Positions 11,427 through 22,189 of a stretch of DNA of 64,000 bases are shown here, piece after piece. Made by a program: the position numbers and the translations under genes. The stretch is from Lumbricus terrestris (Eukaryota; Annelida; Clitellata; Crassiclitellata; Lumbricidae). Below the pieces are notes generated by a model. It saw nothing but the letters and a program-made list of their open reading frames with translations. It ran no database searches and was not told the origin of the DNA. The stretch's first letter is position 1. Every line of letters starts with the position of its first letter. The stretch is from the NCBI GenBank assembly GCA_949752735.1, contig OX457036.1, positions 8,272,192-8,336,191 on the forward strand, given 5' to 3'.

Positions 11427-12074
11427 GCCGGAAGGTTAACTCCGTGGAAATAGGGAGGCGTGGTCGTGCACTGCTTGCATCCGGAAAAGCACTCAACCCC
11501 TGCGTGCATTAAGGGATCTCTCTCGATATAGGAAGGAGTATCTTCCCCGACTTCCAATGACAATACATCAGTCCGGCGCCTCGGCCTCATCCTCGTCATC
11601 GTCCTCGTCATCGTCCTGTCTCCTAAACAACAGATTCTACCGTTCCGTTGTGTGACAATCATGACAATCTCTGTCCAGGCTCGCCGAATAAAATGAGTTT
11701 GGTTAAATTTCCAGGGACCCGGTGTTTTTAAGGCACCAGGCTGGGTAGTTATATACAAAGTTTATACCTTTTCAAATATGATATTGCTAACACTTGACTA
11801 CAATCATTGCTTGAACATCAAATGTGCAGCTAAAATGAAATCATATATTTGCATAATTATGCAAGTTTTATATCGTAGGTCGTATCTGCATCTATTTTTT
11901 CAAGGAGTCTTATGATAGTTTAGGAAGCCGTGTCTATACTGTCCACTGTCCAGGAATGCTTCTCATCGGTCCTGTCTTGCCGCTTGCATTTCGATATTAC
12001 ATTTTCATTTAAGTTGAACTTAAGAAATGAATACTTGAATCCGAATACAATTGCAAACTTGAACAGATGATTTT
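11427..12074. other. Spacer with possible acidic minus-strand terminal exon
   Basis: On the minus strand a TTGTTTAG acceptor-like site (~11630) precedes a frame of acidic residues (QDDDEDDDEDEAEAPD, then stop, ~11577-11628). It could be the last exon of an unseen gene or only a GAC/GAG simple repeat. Nothing else is recognised. Confidence 0.25.
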
Positions 12075-12242
12075 TTCAAGCTCGCTGCTCAGAGGCGCTC
12101 CCGACTACAGCGCGGAGTTTTTCGCCGAAGCGCACGAGCAATTGCGAGCAAAGAGTTCTTACGCGCGGTGACATGAGGTGAATTCGAACCTGGAACTCTC
12201 CAACTCCAAGTCACCGACACGATCGCTACACCACCGCGCCTC
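12075..12242 (-). mobile_element. SINE family A, minus copy
   Basis: Conserved AGGCGCTCCCGACTACAGCG body, then GAATTCGAACCTGG (reversed B box) and a reversed tRNA-like head (CGCTACACCACCGCGCC). An internal deletion removes part of the CGGACACTGCATCGG block. Confidence 0.8.
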
Positions 12243-12824
12243 ACAAGAACGATTTGAACTGTAGACGCTTATTTTAACAGCCAGACGCACTTTCCGCTGT
12301 GTCACCCACAGAATATAGTTCGCTCCACAGTCAATCCGAAATTGGATAAACGCCAAGATAATTTTCCATCCACCTTCCCATTCCCTTTCCGCTTCCCCCT
12401 TTTCGCATTTCCTCTCCTGTCCCTCTTCCAGCCTCGATCCCACTCTCTATTCCCTCGAAATTAGCTTCTTCCCTTCGTCCAGCCAACCAATTTCCATGTT
12501 TGCTCCAAAAATGGCGTCGCGTCCATCTTCGATCGGAAGTCGGCACGGACACTTCCGCTGCCGAAAAACGGGCGTGTGATTTATGCGATGAAGGCGACGA
12601 GCGACGGACGAATCTTCTTATCGGGACGACGTGTGACGGACGAAACGTCGACGTTGTTGGAACGACGATGGCGGACGACGGACGATTGACTGGCTATCGG
12701 CAAATGGGTTTTAATTGAGTAATGAGTCTGTGCGCTTTGTTGGGGCTCTAATGGAGGTCGATTGGGTGAGAGGATGGGAATGATTGCTTTGAGGCTGTAA
12801 ATAATACTCGACTGGCTCTGTATG

Positions 12825-13299
12825 GCTGTCTGTCTGCCTGTCTGTCTGTCTATCTGTCTCATTGTCGCTGTCTCTGTCTTTCTCTGTATCTCTCTGTTTC
12901 TTTCTCTCTCTGAGTAACTGGGTATATCTATCTGTCGCTCTCTGTCCCGGTGCGTTTTGTCTCTCTCCTTCTCTCTTCCTTTCTTTCTTTTTTACTTTAT
13001 TTATTTCTCTCTGTCTCTCTGTCTCTCTTCTTCTTCTTCTGTCTGTCTGTCTGCTTGTCTGTCTGTCTCCCTCTCTCCAGTCGTCTCCGTGCATTTAATC
13101 TCTGTATTCCTCTCTTATTCACTCTCTGTCTTTCTCAGAATTTGTCCTTGTCTCTCTCTACCCGCCTCTGTCCCTCTCTCTGCCTATTTCTGTCTCTCCA
13201 CCCGTCTCTGTTCCTCTCTATGCCTGTTTCTGTCTCTCTACCGCCTCTGTATCTTTAATCTCTTTCCTTCTATCTCTTTCTTCGGTGTTTTCTTCTCTC

Positions 13300-13393
<94 letters not shown>

Positions 13394-13560
13394 ACGCTCT
13401 CTTTGTCTCTCTACATGTCTACTTCTACTTCTACTTCTCTGCCCTCCTCTGTTCTTATCTTTCTCTCTCTGTCTCTCTGCATATCTATTTCTCTGTCCCT
13501 CTCTCTGCCTGTTTCTGCCCCTCTTTCTGACTCTGTCTTTCCGCTTCTCTGCTTCTCTGT
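12825..13560. repeat. Long TC-rich tract with (TCTG)n, (TTC)n and pure (CT)n
   Basis: About 735 bp of pyrimidine-rich sequence, mainly TCTCTGTC-type words, with a pure (CT)n run at ~13307-13390 and (TACTTC)n at ~13417-13437. The 259-residue plus-strand open frame across it is an artefact. Confidence 0.95.
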
Positions 13561-14021
13561 TTTTTATTTATTTATTTGATCATCACATTGGTAAAATCTC
13601 TTTACGGTTCCTAGTTTTGCTTATTTGCATTTCCCAAAACCACAAGCTTGGCCTCCTTCTTACTTACCATTACAGTCCATGCCAAGCTTGCACTATTCAT
13701 CTTGTCTTGAAATTACCGTATAACACACAACCTTGATCAGCGACTTATCTTCGCGTGCCACCGATTGACGCCGTGTGTTGGTTGCTCCACTACCGTAATC
13801 TCCTGTTTTACGCTCTCCAGGGACGGACGACCTCTCTCCTCAACGACGTTTCGGCGCGAAATTTATATAGCACCAAGCACTTTTAATCGCGCGTAACATT
13901 CCAATTTTCTTTGAGGATAAAAGAACTGTTGGGGGAACAAAAAAGTCTCGACTGCGTCAAATTACAGGTCAACGCTTCTGCTAATGAAAGTAGTTCTCCT
14001 GGGATGAGAGAGAGAGAGAGA

Positions 14022-14096
14022 GATTCGAATTGTATGGCTTGAGTGAAGACTGTGTAGAATCTGCACAATCTTCACTCAAGCCATACAATTCGAGTC
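14022..14096. other. Near-perfect 33-bp-arm stem-loop
   Basis: The left arm (14022-14054) starts GATTCGAATTGTATGGCTTG and pairs with the right arm (14064-14096, ending CCATACAATTCGAGTC). There are two mismatches over 33 bp and a 9-base loop. Flanking GA and TC runs extend the stem slightly. The size and shape resemble a microRNA precursor or a foldback duplication. Expression cannot be judged. Confidence 0.85.
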
Positions 14097-14237
14097 TCTT
14101 TCTGTAGAGGAATGGACGGATATAAATGGAGCGACAGCAGACATAGGTACACATTGAAAGAGACCGACACGACGAAATTGCATATAGTGTCTTTATTAAC
14201 TCTCATAGAGGTATGTCATGCCATGCATATATAATAC

Positions 14238-14287
14238 TGTATGTATGTATGTATGTATGTATGTATGTATGTATGTATATATGTATG

Positions 14288-14321
<34 letters not shown>

Positions 14322-14457
14322 TGTATGTATGTATGTATGTATGTATGTATGTATGTATGTATGTATGTATGTATGTATGTATGTATGTATGTATGTATGT
14401 ATGTATGTATGTATGTATGTATGTATGTATGTATGTATGTATGTATGTACGTATGTA
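14238..14457. repeat. (TATG)n tetranucleotide microsatellite
   Basis: About 55 TATG units, with TATA variants at ~14275-14295. The open frames on both strands are artefacts. Confidence 0.98.
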
Positions 14458-14471
14458 CAGTATGCATGCAT

Positions 14472-14568
14472 GTTTCGGCGTGAAACTTCGATTTAGTGAC
14501 CACGCTGTAGTCGGGAGCACTTCTGAGTAGTTTTATTGACCGGGCGCTATAACAAGTGCACACACATA
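14472..14568 (+). mobile_element. SINE family A, plus-strand 3' part
   Basis: Reads GTTTCGGCGTGAAACTTCG, then GTCGGGAGCACTTCTGAG, then the tail GGGCGCTATAACAAGTGCAC. The tRNA-like head is absent; the sequence abuts the (TATG)n array. Confidence 0.8.
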
Positions 14569-14846
14569 CATACATACACACATGGGATTTTTGATTTAGG
14601 ATAATATAAATAATGTGTTTTTTTATATTGACTGTCTTGATTAGTTCTATTAATTGCAATCATCCATTTCTTCATCACAGCACGATTATAGATTACTGTT
14701 GTTGAGTCTTCGTCGTCGTCCTCCCAGCTGCAGGGCGGTTGGGTCGCCTGGACCGGGTCCTGCGCTCTGCTGCACCCCTATGCTGACTCATCCCCCACTG
14801 TCATGTTGGTCATGTTTCCGGCTATATCCTTAATTGCTTTATTCCC

Positions 14847-15175
14847 CAGTGGCGGCGCTAGGAGGTGGCTAGAGGGTCTATATGTAAGCCCCCAAATGTC
14901 ATAAGGGTTTTTTGTACAGGGAAAGTGAAATATCTTCATGAGATTTGGACTTCGACGAACTTCGACCAAACGGCAAAAATAACGGTCGTCAGCTTTTTGC
15001 AGAGAAACTGAACTTTTTTTCTTGAGATTCAGACCACATGACTCGAAAAAGGTCGTCAGAAATTTAGGCGAATTAAAATGGAAAATTCCTCAGCGGTTCG
15101 TCCCCCTCAACTTCTGGACCAAGTCTCCGACCATGGGCTTCAGCCCCCAAAACTGAAATCCTGGCGCCGCCACTG
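14847..15175. mobile_element. 329-bp MITE sharing hAT-like CAGTGGCGGCGC ends
   Basis: Starts CAGTGGCGGCGCTAGG and ends CCTGGCGCCGCCACTG, the same 12-bp termini as 9465-11418 and 18862-20902, but with a different interior. Flanks TTATTCCC and TTACTCGA agree at only 5 of 8 positions, so the target duplication is old or doubtful. Confidence 0.75.
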
Positions 15176-15419
15176 TTACTCGAGCCCCCCAAACCTTCAG
15201 CAGCGGATTTTGTCCCGGCTAATCGCTTTGGTCTGGCGGTTCTTATTTGTGCTTTCAGCGATCTATCCATGGCTTAAAATGTGCCTGGACGGTCATGGAC
15301 GATGTCCAGGCACTTATCTAGAAAAAACTGTTAGCACCGTCCTGCCACTTTCTTGACCCGCACAGCAGAGAAAGGTAAGGAGCGCGCAGGCACTTTTTTC
15401 TAGACTTATAAGCACTGAG

Positions 15420-15935
15420 TCTGTCTTAGCAACCTCTACTGCTCTCAGACCCCGAGTGCGCTAGCTCGTCACTCTCTCCACTCTATTGAGCATCATTATG
15501 TTTGCCCGCACAGCTGCCAAGTAGAATCGCGCCTTCTCGGTGGTTGGTGCCTCGCTTTGGAACGGGGTAACATTGGCGTTGTTCTTGTCTCCCATGGTCG
15601 ACACTTTCTATGCTCACCTCTAACTATATATGTAAAACAACAGACAGAACGCTGTAGGTGCACATTAGCAAAATTAACAGTATGGCTGCTTAAAGCTTAT
15701 GGTCAAAATAGTTAGAAGGCTTCAAGGCCTACATGTTTTTGAATAACATTCTTGGGATAAAGTTTAACGGGTCTTTATTGGGGAGGATGAAATTGTGAGC
15801 CCTTTCTCTAAAGTTATATAATGGATCACGCTGTAGTGGAAAGAGGCTACGGAGGTTAACTGTCCCTTTTAGTCTTACTCGGTCGGGAGCGCCTCTCAGT
15901 AATCGCCTTGAGGAGGCGCTATATAAATTCTCGTA
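15420..15935. pseudogene. Mosaic of non-LTR retrotransposon C-terminal debris
   Basis: The plus strand at ~15525-15600 encodes RAFSVVGASLWNG, the block found near the C terminus of CR1-like reverse transcriptases. The minus strand at ~15733-15850 encodes YNFRERAHNFILPNKDPLNF and ends IPRMLFKNM-stop, a tail motif common after RT domains of another LINE group. A plus-strand GTCGGGAGCGCCTCTCAG and GGCGCTATATAAATT tail follows (15885-15935). All are short and decayed. Confidence 0.55.
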
Positions 15936-16660
15936 AAAAATGAATGAATGTCTGTACATAAAAATGCGATTAAAAATTGGTCATTTAAAGATGCGCAGTG
16001 GCGCAAAATATCGTCCAATTATGGAGCCATCCGTTTGGGTATAGTACTCGCATTACACACCTTTAAAACGTATTTTTCAAACATATTAATCTTGAGTTAG
16101 AGACGCGGTAAAATCAATTTCTTTGCTGTTTCCACTTGTCAAAGGATCTGTCAACTCCAATACTGTTGTTATTTAGCACTGAAAATCGTGCTAGCACGGA
16201 CTAATCAATTTAAGAAAATTATATTTATACGTTAATTTTCAATTTATAATTTAATTAAATATTGATTATCAATTTTTTTTAAAGTAATTAAACAAATTGA
16301 TTTGAAATATGATGATTGCAACTACGGTTGCATATAATAGGCCTATATAACCATATTATGCATTATTCTTTTCTTTCAAATGAATTATTCTAACATTAAT
16401 AATATTAAGACTCAAGGTGACAGAATGGTCGACATAGACAATCCTGGCATTTATGATTCGTCGTTAAACATTAAATACCATAATTATTTATTTTATCCAT
16501 CTTAGACACCTTCAGTGTTTATTTTCAATCCTGTATATAATCTTTCGTTTCAGTCTAAGTTGTTATCTCTCTTTTCGGTGCCATGTCTTATTTAACGCTA
16601 CAGTCAGTGTTCACTGTCCAAGTCGACCCAAGTCTAATGTTATATAAATTTATTATTATA
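15936..16660. other. AT-rich spacer, nothing recognised
   Basis: Very AT-rich with no supported gene or transposon end. Confidence 0.55.
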
Positions 16661-16834
16661 GTAGTTGCTGTAGTCAAGCACTCAATCTTCGTTTATTTCA
16701 GAAAAGTGACAAATCGGGTGACACACACACACACAGCACATAAAATTACATGTCGAAGTCCATTAAATAGAAAGCAGAAAATGATGCGAGTATTATAGCA
16801 ATGTTATTGATGGCCAGCAAAGAGGACCATCGTA

Positions 16835-16867
<33 letters not shown>

Positions 16868-16934
16868 ATTTGATGAAACGCCAGCAAACGCACAGCAATG
16901 TACATGTACAAGCTATGCAGAAATATTATATAAT

Positions 16935-17090
16935 TATTAACACCAATCCTAACTACTAACAGAACAGACAGCCTGCAATACACGGCGCTAATGGCAGCCT
17001 ACAAAGCAAGTCCGCCATAAATGGGGCGCGATCTCAGTACCTCTCGCTCTTCATGCCAGTGTGTCATCCATTCCGCTACAACCCCCCCTC
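16935..17090 (-). mobile_element. tRNA-derived SINE family B, minus copy
   Basis: The reverse strand reads TAGCGGAATGGATG (A box), TGAGATCGCGCCC (B box), then GCGGACTTGCTTTGTAGGCT and GCGCCGTGTATTGCAGG. It is collinear with the plus copy at 62683-62920. Confidence 0.72.
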
Positions 17091-17234
17091 CCAAGTAAAG
17101 TTTTTAAAATTCGCCACTGGTAGAACGAATGCATGGATACTGTGGAGTGCTAGTGGTTCTAGTGGCCACAAGATGTTGTTAAACGCTAGGAATTACTATA
17201 CTCGCAGCGTGGGATGGGGTGGGGGTGGCACATT

Positions 17235-17318
17235 TGATGACCCATGCATTGTCATGTAGATCAGCAGAGTTGAGTTCGATTCCTGAAGTCCCGTAGAATA
17301 GACGTGCTTTGTGGGCTG
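17235..17318 (+). mobile_element. SINE family B, short plus copy
   Basis: Contains GAGTTCGATTCCTGAAG (B box region) and GACGTGCTTTGTGGGCTGCT, matching the body of the 62683-62920 copy. It is truncated at an ATT-rich tract. Confidence 0.65.
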
Positions 17319-17475
17319 CTATTATTATTATTAATATTATTATTATTTTTTTATTATTATAAACATTTATTCAAGAAAAAGTTTTTGGCCATTACATTCG
17401 AACCACCCTAATGTCTAGGCTATTATCGACATATTAATGTGCCACACAGTCTCATCTGCTGCAGGTCGCTTCCTT

Positions 17476-17479
17476 CTGA

Positions 17480-17522
<43 letters not shown>

Positions 17523-17545
17523 TTTTAATTTTTTTTATTTTTTTA
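17476..17545. repeat. (ATT)n / T-rich tract at retrotransposon 3' end
   Basis: (ATT)n followed by T-rich sequence. On the minus strand this is an A-rich, (AAT)n tail immediately after the retrotransposon 3' UTR. Confidence 0.85.
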
Positions 17546-17608
17546 GCGCCCGAGGTATTAATGATCCCTCAGGCTTAAAAACAATAAATACTAAAAACTG
17601 TTCTGGAG

Positions 17609-18853
17609 TTAACGATCGTCGTCACCGGTCGATTGTGCAAAGGTAGAGCGAAAAGAAACAGCATTGAAGCGTTGTGTGCAAACAGAAAGGCGCTGAAAGA
17701 GGTGTGCTGTCTCCTGCGGGTCTCCTGATACCGTGGTCAGCCGCCGCCCTAGTTCTGATAAGAACTCCCGACCCTGTGCATTGATGGGACCCAGGGTCTC
17801 AAGTGCGACTGGAATGAAATCGTGTGTACTGGGGATTCCTGCATACTTTGCTGTCTTCTTGGTGGATGCCATTTCAGCTGCTGCTCCAGGTGTTACAGAG
17901 GTCAGATGAATATACGAGTTAGCACACGTGTGAACGCTCGTAGCATCCCATGTCATGTACTTCCCTCTTGACCACGGGATCAACGTTGCCCCATCCGGTC
18001 TTTTGCCATCAGTACGGAACAGTCCTGCTGGTTCCTTGGAGCTCGGAACATCTGCTCGCTGAAGGGCTCTCCAGATGATATCGTTTATTGCGAAATGTCT
18101 GCTTGTACGCCCTCCAGAAAGTCGACAGACCAGTCCATGATGTCCTCCCTGGTCAGTCACTGAACCGCACTGGCACGGATGTGGCTCGCAGAGGTCCAGG
18201 CCAAGGCGAAGGCCTATCGCAAATTTGACGGCCTCATCGCTGAGACATAGTCCACAGGAGGCCATTGGAAAAACTGCCATCCAATCCCCTGCATGGGCGG
18301 ATGTTACTGCCCGCAGCCTCGCCATGCTGAGTGGATCTGTCGCTGAGGACCACAGCAATGATATCTCTTTCTCTACCAGTGGTCGGTCCCAAGCTTTTTG
18401 GGCGGTGATGGACTCTATCTCTCCGCTAGGGAGCGTCGCACTACGCTCGATGAGAATTTCGTTCTTAAATTGATCTTGCCAGTCCTCCGAGTGAAGAATT
18501 GCGGTTGCAAGATTTCTGGCTGATGCAGCTGATGCAATATATGCGGAAGATGCCAGCATCTGAAGCCGTCTGATCCCTAAACCGCCGTCTCTTATCGGAA
18601 GTGTCGCTTGAATCCATTGGATGTCACTGAGTCTGATGTTGACGACTGACTCCAAGCCCTGTCTCATCTGTTCGTCCATAGTTCTCAACAGGATGTGTCC
18701 TCAGCACTGCGCAGTTCTGAGCAAGAAAGTAAGCCTCGCGGCCCCGAAGCACGATCTCATTAGCATCAGGGCTCCCTGCGTGGGCAGTCTCATCATGTCC
18801 CTTATTGCCTGTTCAAATCTCTCAGAATGGTCCTTCAATATTTCATCCAGCGC
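17609..18853 (-). pseudogene. RT thumb plus zinc-knuckle and restriction-like endonuclease ORF, one in-frame stop
   Basis: This is the C-terminal portion of a retrotransposon polyprotein that would reverse-transcribe and cleave DNA during target-primed insertion. From the 5' side it reads RSCFGAARLTFLLRTAQC, then an in-frame TGA (18701-18703), then 359 residues open to the stop at 17609. In that 359-residue part, LPIRDGGLGIRRLQ (30-43) is the usual post-RT block. A CxCx8Hx4C knuckle lies at residues 172-188. RPDG (230-233) followed by D248 in MTWDATSV fits the PD...D core of a restriction-like endonuclease, as in R2/NeSL/CRE-type elements. The exact clade is not resolved. Apart from the single stop the frame is intact, so decay is recent. 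The open part before the stop extends into hAT-like DNA and is not a real start. Confidence 0.8.
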
Positions 18854-18861
18854 CGTGCCTC

Positions 18862-20902
18862 CAGTGGCGGCGCTACGCCAGGGCATGGCAGGGCAAATGC
18901 TCTGGTAAAAAAGCCTTTGCCCTGGCTGTTGCCCTGGTCGTTGCCCTGCCAGAAATTTTACCATTGGAGAATTTGTTCGGGCATATTGCTTCTTACTGTT
19001 CACATCCGTCCGCTCTTGGGCAGGGCAAAAGTTCTGGCTGGGCAAAATTCTGGCAGGGCAAAAGTTTATGAAGAGAACAAAATCTGACATGACAATTTTC
19101 TGGCAGGGTAAAAGTTCTGGCAGAGCCAAAATTCTGGCAGAGTAAAGACCGTAAAATTATGGCAGGGCAAAAGTTTTGACAGAGGCAAATTCTGGCAGGG
19201 CAAAAATTCTGGTGGCTCAAAAGTTCTTTCAGGGAAAATTCTGTTGTTGTCTATCCACATTACCATATAGGGCCTACAACTAACAGCGTAGACCTAGCTG
19301 TCACATTCTTGCTTTTCAAATGAAACGTAAGCATTTGGGTAGACAATAGACCTATATAGCCTCCGTTACTTTATTTGCTGAACGCTTTGCTTTCGAAATG
19401 CTACTCGAAGTAGGATTTTCAATGCTTCACTAAGTCACCGAGATTGGTCTACAGGTTGGGCCATAAAAATACCATACAGTTTTTTGCCCATAATCTTGGC
19501 CAGGGGTATTAGTTTTGTTTTTAATGAATTCTTTTAGGCTTAAAGAAAATTCATATTCACACATGATGGCCAGATTTAATAAAAAAAATATTCAAGCAGA
19601 ACAAAAGTTGGATCACTTTTAGTGAGACCACTCACTGTTATATTGCGATTCAAAAACATGACGGAACAAAAAGTAATATTAAAAACGAATTTATTAAGTA
19701 ACATCTGAAATAATCGGTGTCAAATAGATAAAAGCAGGTACCACCGTACCAGCATAGCTGCACGTCGCTGTGGCATCATTTAGCAATATGACTGTTAAGT
19801 TGGTAAATAAATAATTTGTCTGATTAGTAATTTTGTTTTAAAGATAATAAAATTGAAATTTCTATCAAATTAAAATGCCCAAGGTGTCGGTGGCAGGCAA
19901 AATTTGTATTCATACACTTCATGAGCAAGGACTTGGAGATAAAGCTATAATCGACGCTTAATCTGATGAACAGTGATTGCAGAGGAATGAAGAGCTAAAT
20001 AATTTATTGAAATAGAGAGTTAAGAAATGTGCCGTTTATGAAAGAAGATCGGTTCAACGTCAATAATTACTGTACTTTTTCATTGAGAAGAACCAATGGT
20101 TCCAAATATCTGGATTTCAACCCGATGATTTTATCAACAGTGAAGAGCTATTGCTCGAGAAATACCTCAATCTGCAGCCAAAAACCCAAGAACGATAAAA
20201 GAATGAAAATTGATGGTTGCATTGGAGCTGATTGGGATGATTTACCTCTGGAACACATCACCGACACCAAGTCCATTTGAAAACTGTGCAAAATACTCAA
20301 AACAGGTGTGGGCATTGTTGGTAGACACATTGAACACAAGATGTGGTGTACTATCACGTTCATTTGATAGCAATATTATTATTATTTGAGATGAGGCTTA
20401 TAAAAAAATCGTTTGTTGCTACTTTTTGTTGGATTATGTTTTTGAATCGTCAAAAAGTCGGTTGTCTCACTAAAAGTCATAGGCCTATAACTCGATCTTG
20501 TTCTATTTGAAATATTGCGGTGAAATCTTGCCACTCTGCGTAAATAATTATGAATTGTCTTTAAGCCTGAAAAATTTTATTAATTTTTTACTTCTGGTTA
20601 AGATATTGGCAAAAACCTTTAAGGGGTCTTTTTTATGGCCCACCCTGTATAAGGTTTTTAAGGTCTGCTTTTCAAATGTCACAGTGTCCGGTTTCATGGC
20701 TTCGCCCATTTGATCCTCTGACCAGCCAACCCTATATAATAGTGTAGGGTGGGTGATTTATGGCATGCACAGTAGCGCAAAATTATAGGCCTATGTGAGC
20801 CCGTACTACCGAACACGCGACTCGCCCTCTGCCCTGGTTAGCCTACTTGTGTGACTGCCCTGGCTATGCCCTGCCTACAAAAAGTGTCTGGCGCCGCCAC
20901 TG
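18862..20902. mobile_element. hAT-like transposon copy 2, 2,041 bp, perfect 8-bp TSD
   Basis: Starts CAGTGGCGGCGCTACG and ends TGGCGCCGCCACTG. It is flanked by CGTGCCTC on both sides (18854-18861 and 20903-20910). It is inserted in the RLE retrotransposon ORF. It shares with copy 1 the TGCCCTGG-rich ends, the CTGGCAGGGC minisatellite (here ~18940-19240) and a TTATAGGCCTATGTAAGCCC-like block near the right end. It contains a mariner-like element (19452-20647). Without that insert it is about 843 bp. No transposase of its own. Confidence 0.93.
19452..20647 (+). mobile_element. Tc1/mariner-like element nested in hAT-like copy 2
   Basis: Ends are CAGGTTGGGCCATAAAAA and, inverted, CAGGGTGGGCCATAAAAAAG, with TA on both sides (19450-19451, 20648-20649). 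Similarity of the ends continues for ~100 bp (TTAGGCTTAAAGAAAATTCA versus CAGGCTTAAAGACAATTCAT). At 19874 the plus strand encodes MPKVSVAGKICIHTLHEQG, the N-terminal helix-turn-helix of Tc1/mariner transposases, then stops. The rest of the 1,196 bp is too decayed to follow. The internally deleted MITE at 24698-25042 shares the ends. Confidence 0.85.
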
Positions 20903-20973
20903 CGTGCCTCTACTGAGCGGCGCACCCAGCAGAGTTACTGAGTCCATGGTAGCTCGTTTGAAGCCATCAAATG

Positions 20974-20992
20974 TTATTATTATTATTGTTAA

Positions 20993-21028
<36 letters not shown>

Positions 21029-21073
21029 TACTACTACTACTATTATTGCTATTATTACTATTATTACTTTAGG
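20974..21073. repeat. (ATT)n with (ACT)n microsatellite
   Basis: About 100 bp of ATT units with a short ACT run, directly at the 5' edge of the RLE retrotransposon fragment. Confidence 0.95.
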
Positions 21074-21436
21074 GTCTGTTTAGACACCTTTACTAGGTTT
21101 CCGATAACGCTATAATAAATTACACTTTCAGTCGTTGACTCGTTGACTCTTTGCAAACCTTGAAAGTAGGGTTAGCACTAAATGCTGGAACAATCGAAAG
21201 ATGTTGCTTAACAGTTGACTGCTCTTATAATAATTATATTCTATTCACGGATTTGTGAAGCGTCTTTCGCGGGATAAACTAATCGGAGGTGCTCCAGTAC
21301 GAAGAAACCTCTAAAGCCAGAAAGACTTATGACAAGGGGAAGAAACAGTAGCACTCCAGATAAGATGAGTATTGACCAGGTTATACGGACCCAGGCCACA
21401 AAAATTATGTGAGTATGAGCATCAGTCATAGCGTGC

Positions 21437-21490
21437 CTTCAAGACTGCTACTCGGAGGCGCTCCCGACCACAGCGTGGACACTGAATAGG
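21437..21490 (-). mobile_element. SINE family A fragment
   Basis: TTCAAGACTGCTACTCGGAG and GGCGCTCCCGACCACAGCG match the SINE A body; both ends are missing. Confidence 0.65.
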
Positions 21491-21554
21491 ATATTTCATT
21501 ATTCACCAAGATGATTCCACATGTCTGACGATTCAATTGTTAGCGACTTCGCAT

Positions 21555-21665
21555 TGTTTAGCCTCGGCGTATGACGTCCGTTGACCAGTCCTCACCCTCA
21601 CCGTCTCGTCTTCTCAATCACGGTTAGTGCACTCATTACACCCGAGTGCAGCACATCTGACGGAT
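21555..21665 (-). mobile_element. SINE-like family C fragment
   Basis: Shares CCTCGGCGTATGA, GACCAGTCCTC and CACCGTCTCGTCTTC with 1040-1135. The tRNA-like head is not evident. Confidence 0.55.
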
Positions 21666-22189
21666 TGGTAACAATGGAGCGCACCGTGCAACTAGGGAAA
21701 TTGATCTTGATCCCGATGTTATTTTCTTCCCGTCGTGCCATCAATCTTTAATCGCATCTCTCGAATTATTCTCGTAAACAAATCGTCTTCTGTCGTTTTC
21801 TTCGTCTGGAGATCAAGGGACCATCAGTGGATTTATCGACGTGAAGAGGATCAGAGAGGTGATATCAGCTGCACAACATCCTTCGAGAGAACGCGGCTGG
21901 AATGATTCCATGAATCAGAAGCGATAGTATAGAAGACACCTGGACGACATCAATTAACCTCCTATACACCTGAATCAGACTCAGTCTCTATACTACTAAT
22001 CATACCCGCATTTGAATCTGCGTGTATAATTTATACATTATATACAGATATGATATTCATGAATATATCTATATCATATACATATACATATGCATGTATG
22101 ATGTGAATATATATATATATATATCATTGATATACAGATATTTGATTTTATTGAGGTAATACACAACACTTCCGCACTTGTGCTAAGCC

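Larger units (their letters stand above)
17546..20985 (-). mobile_element. RLE-class non-LTR retrotransposon, 5'-truncated, split by hAT-like copy 2
   Basis: On the minus strand the element runs from ~20985 to ~17546. The first ~80 bp (20911-20985) encode the block MDSVTLLGAPLSRG of the reverse transcriptase palm/thumb. The frame resumes at 18853 after the hAT-like insertion (18862-20902). Removing the insertion and one CGTGCCTC duplication leaves the codon register unbroken. The 5' edge lies at an (ATT)n/(ACT)n tract (20974-21073), so most of the RT and everything upstream are missing. The 3' end is an A-rich (AAT)n tail. Confidence 0.85.

Noticed and set aside
11315..11758. 147-codon minus-strand frame
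   Set aside because: It crosses the boundary of the hAT-like element at 11418, and the outer part has no recognisable domain.
12957..13736. 259-codon plus-strand frame rich in leucine and serine
   Set aside because: Pyrimidine-rich simple sequence; no domain and no start context.
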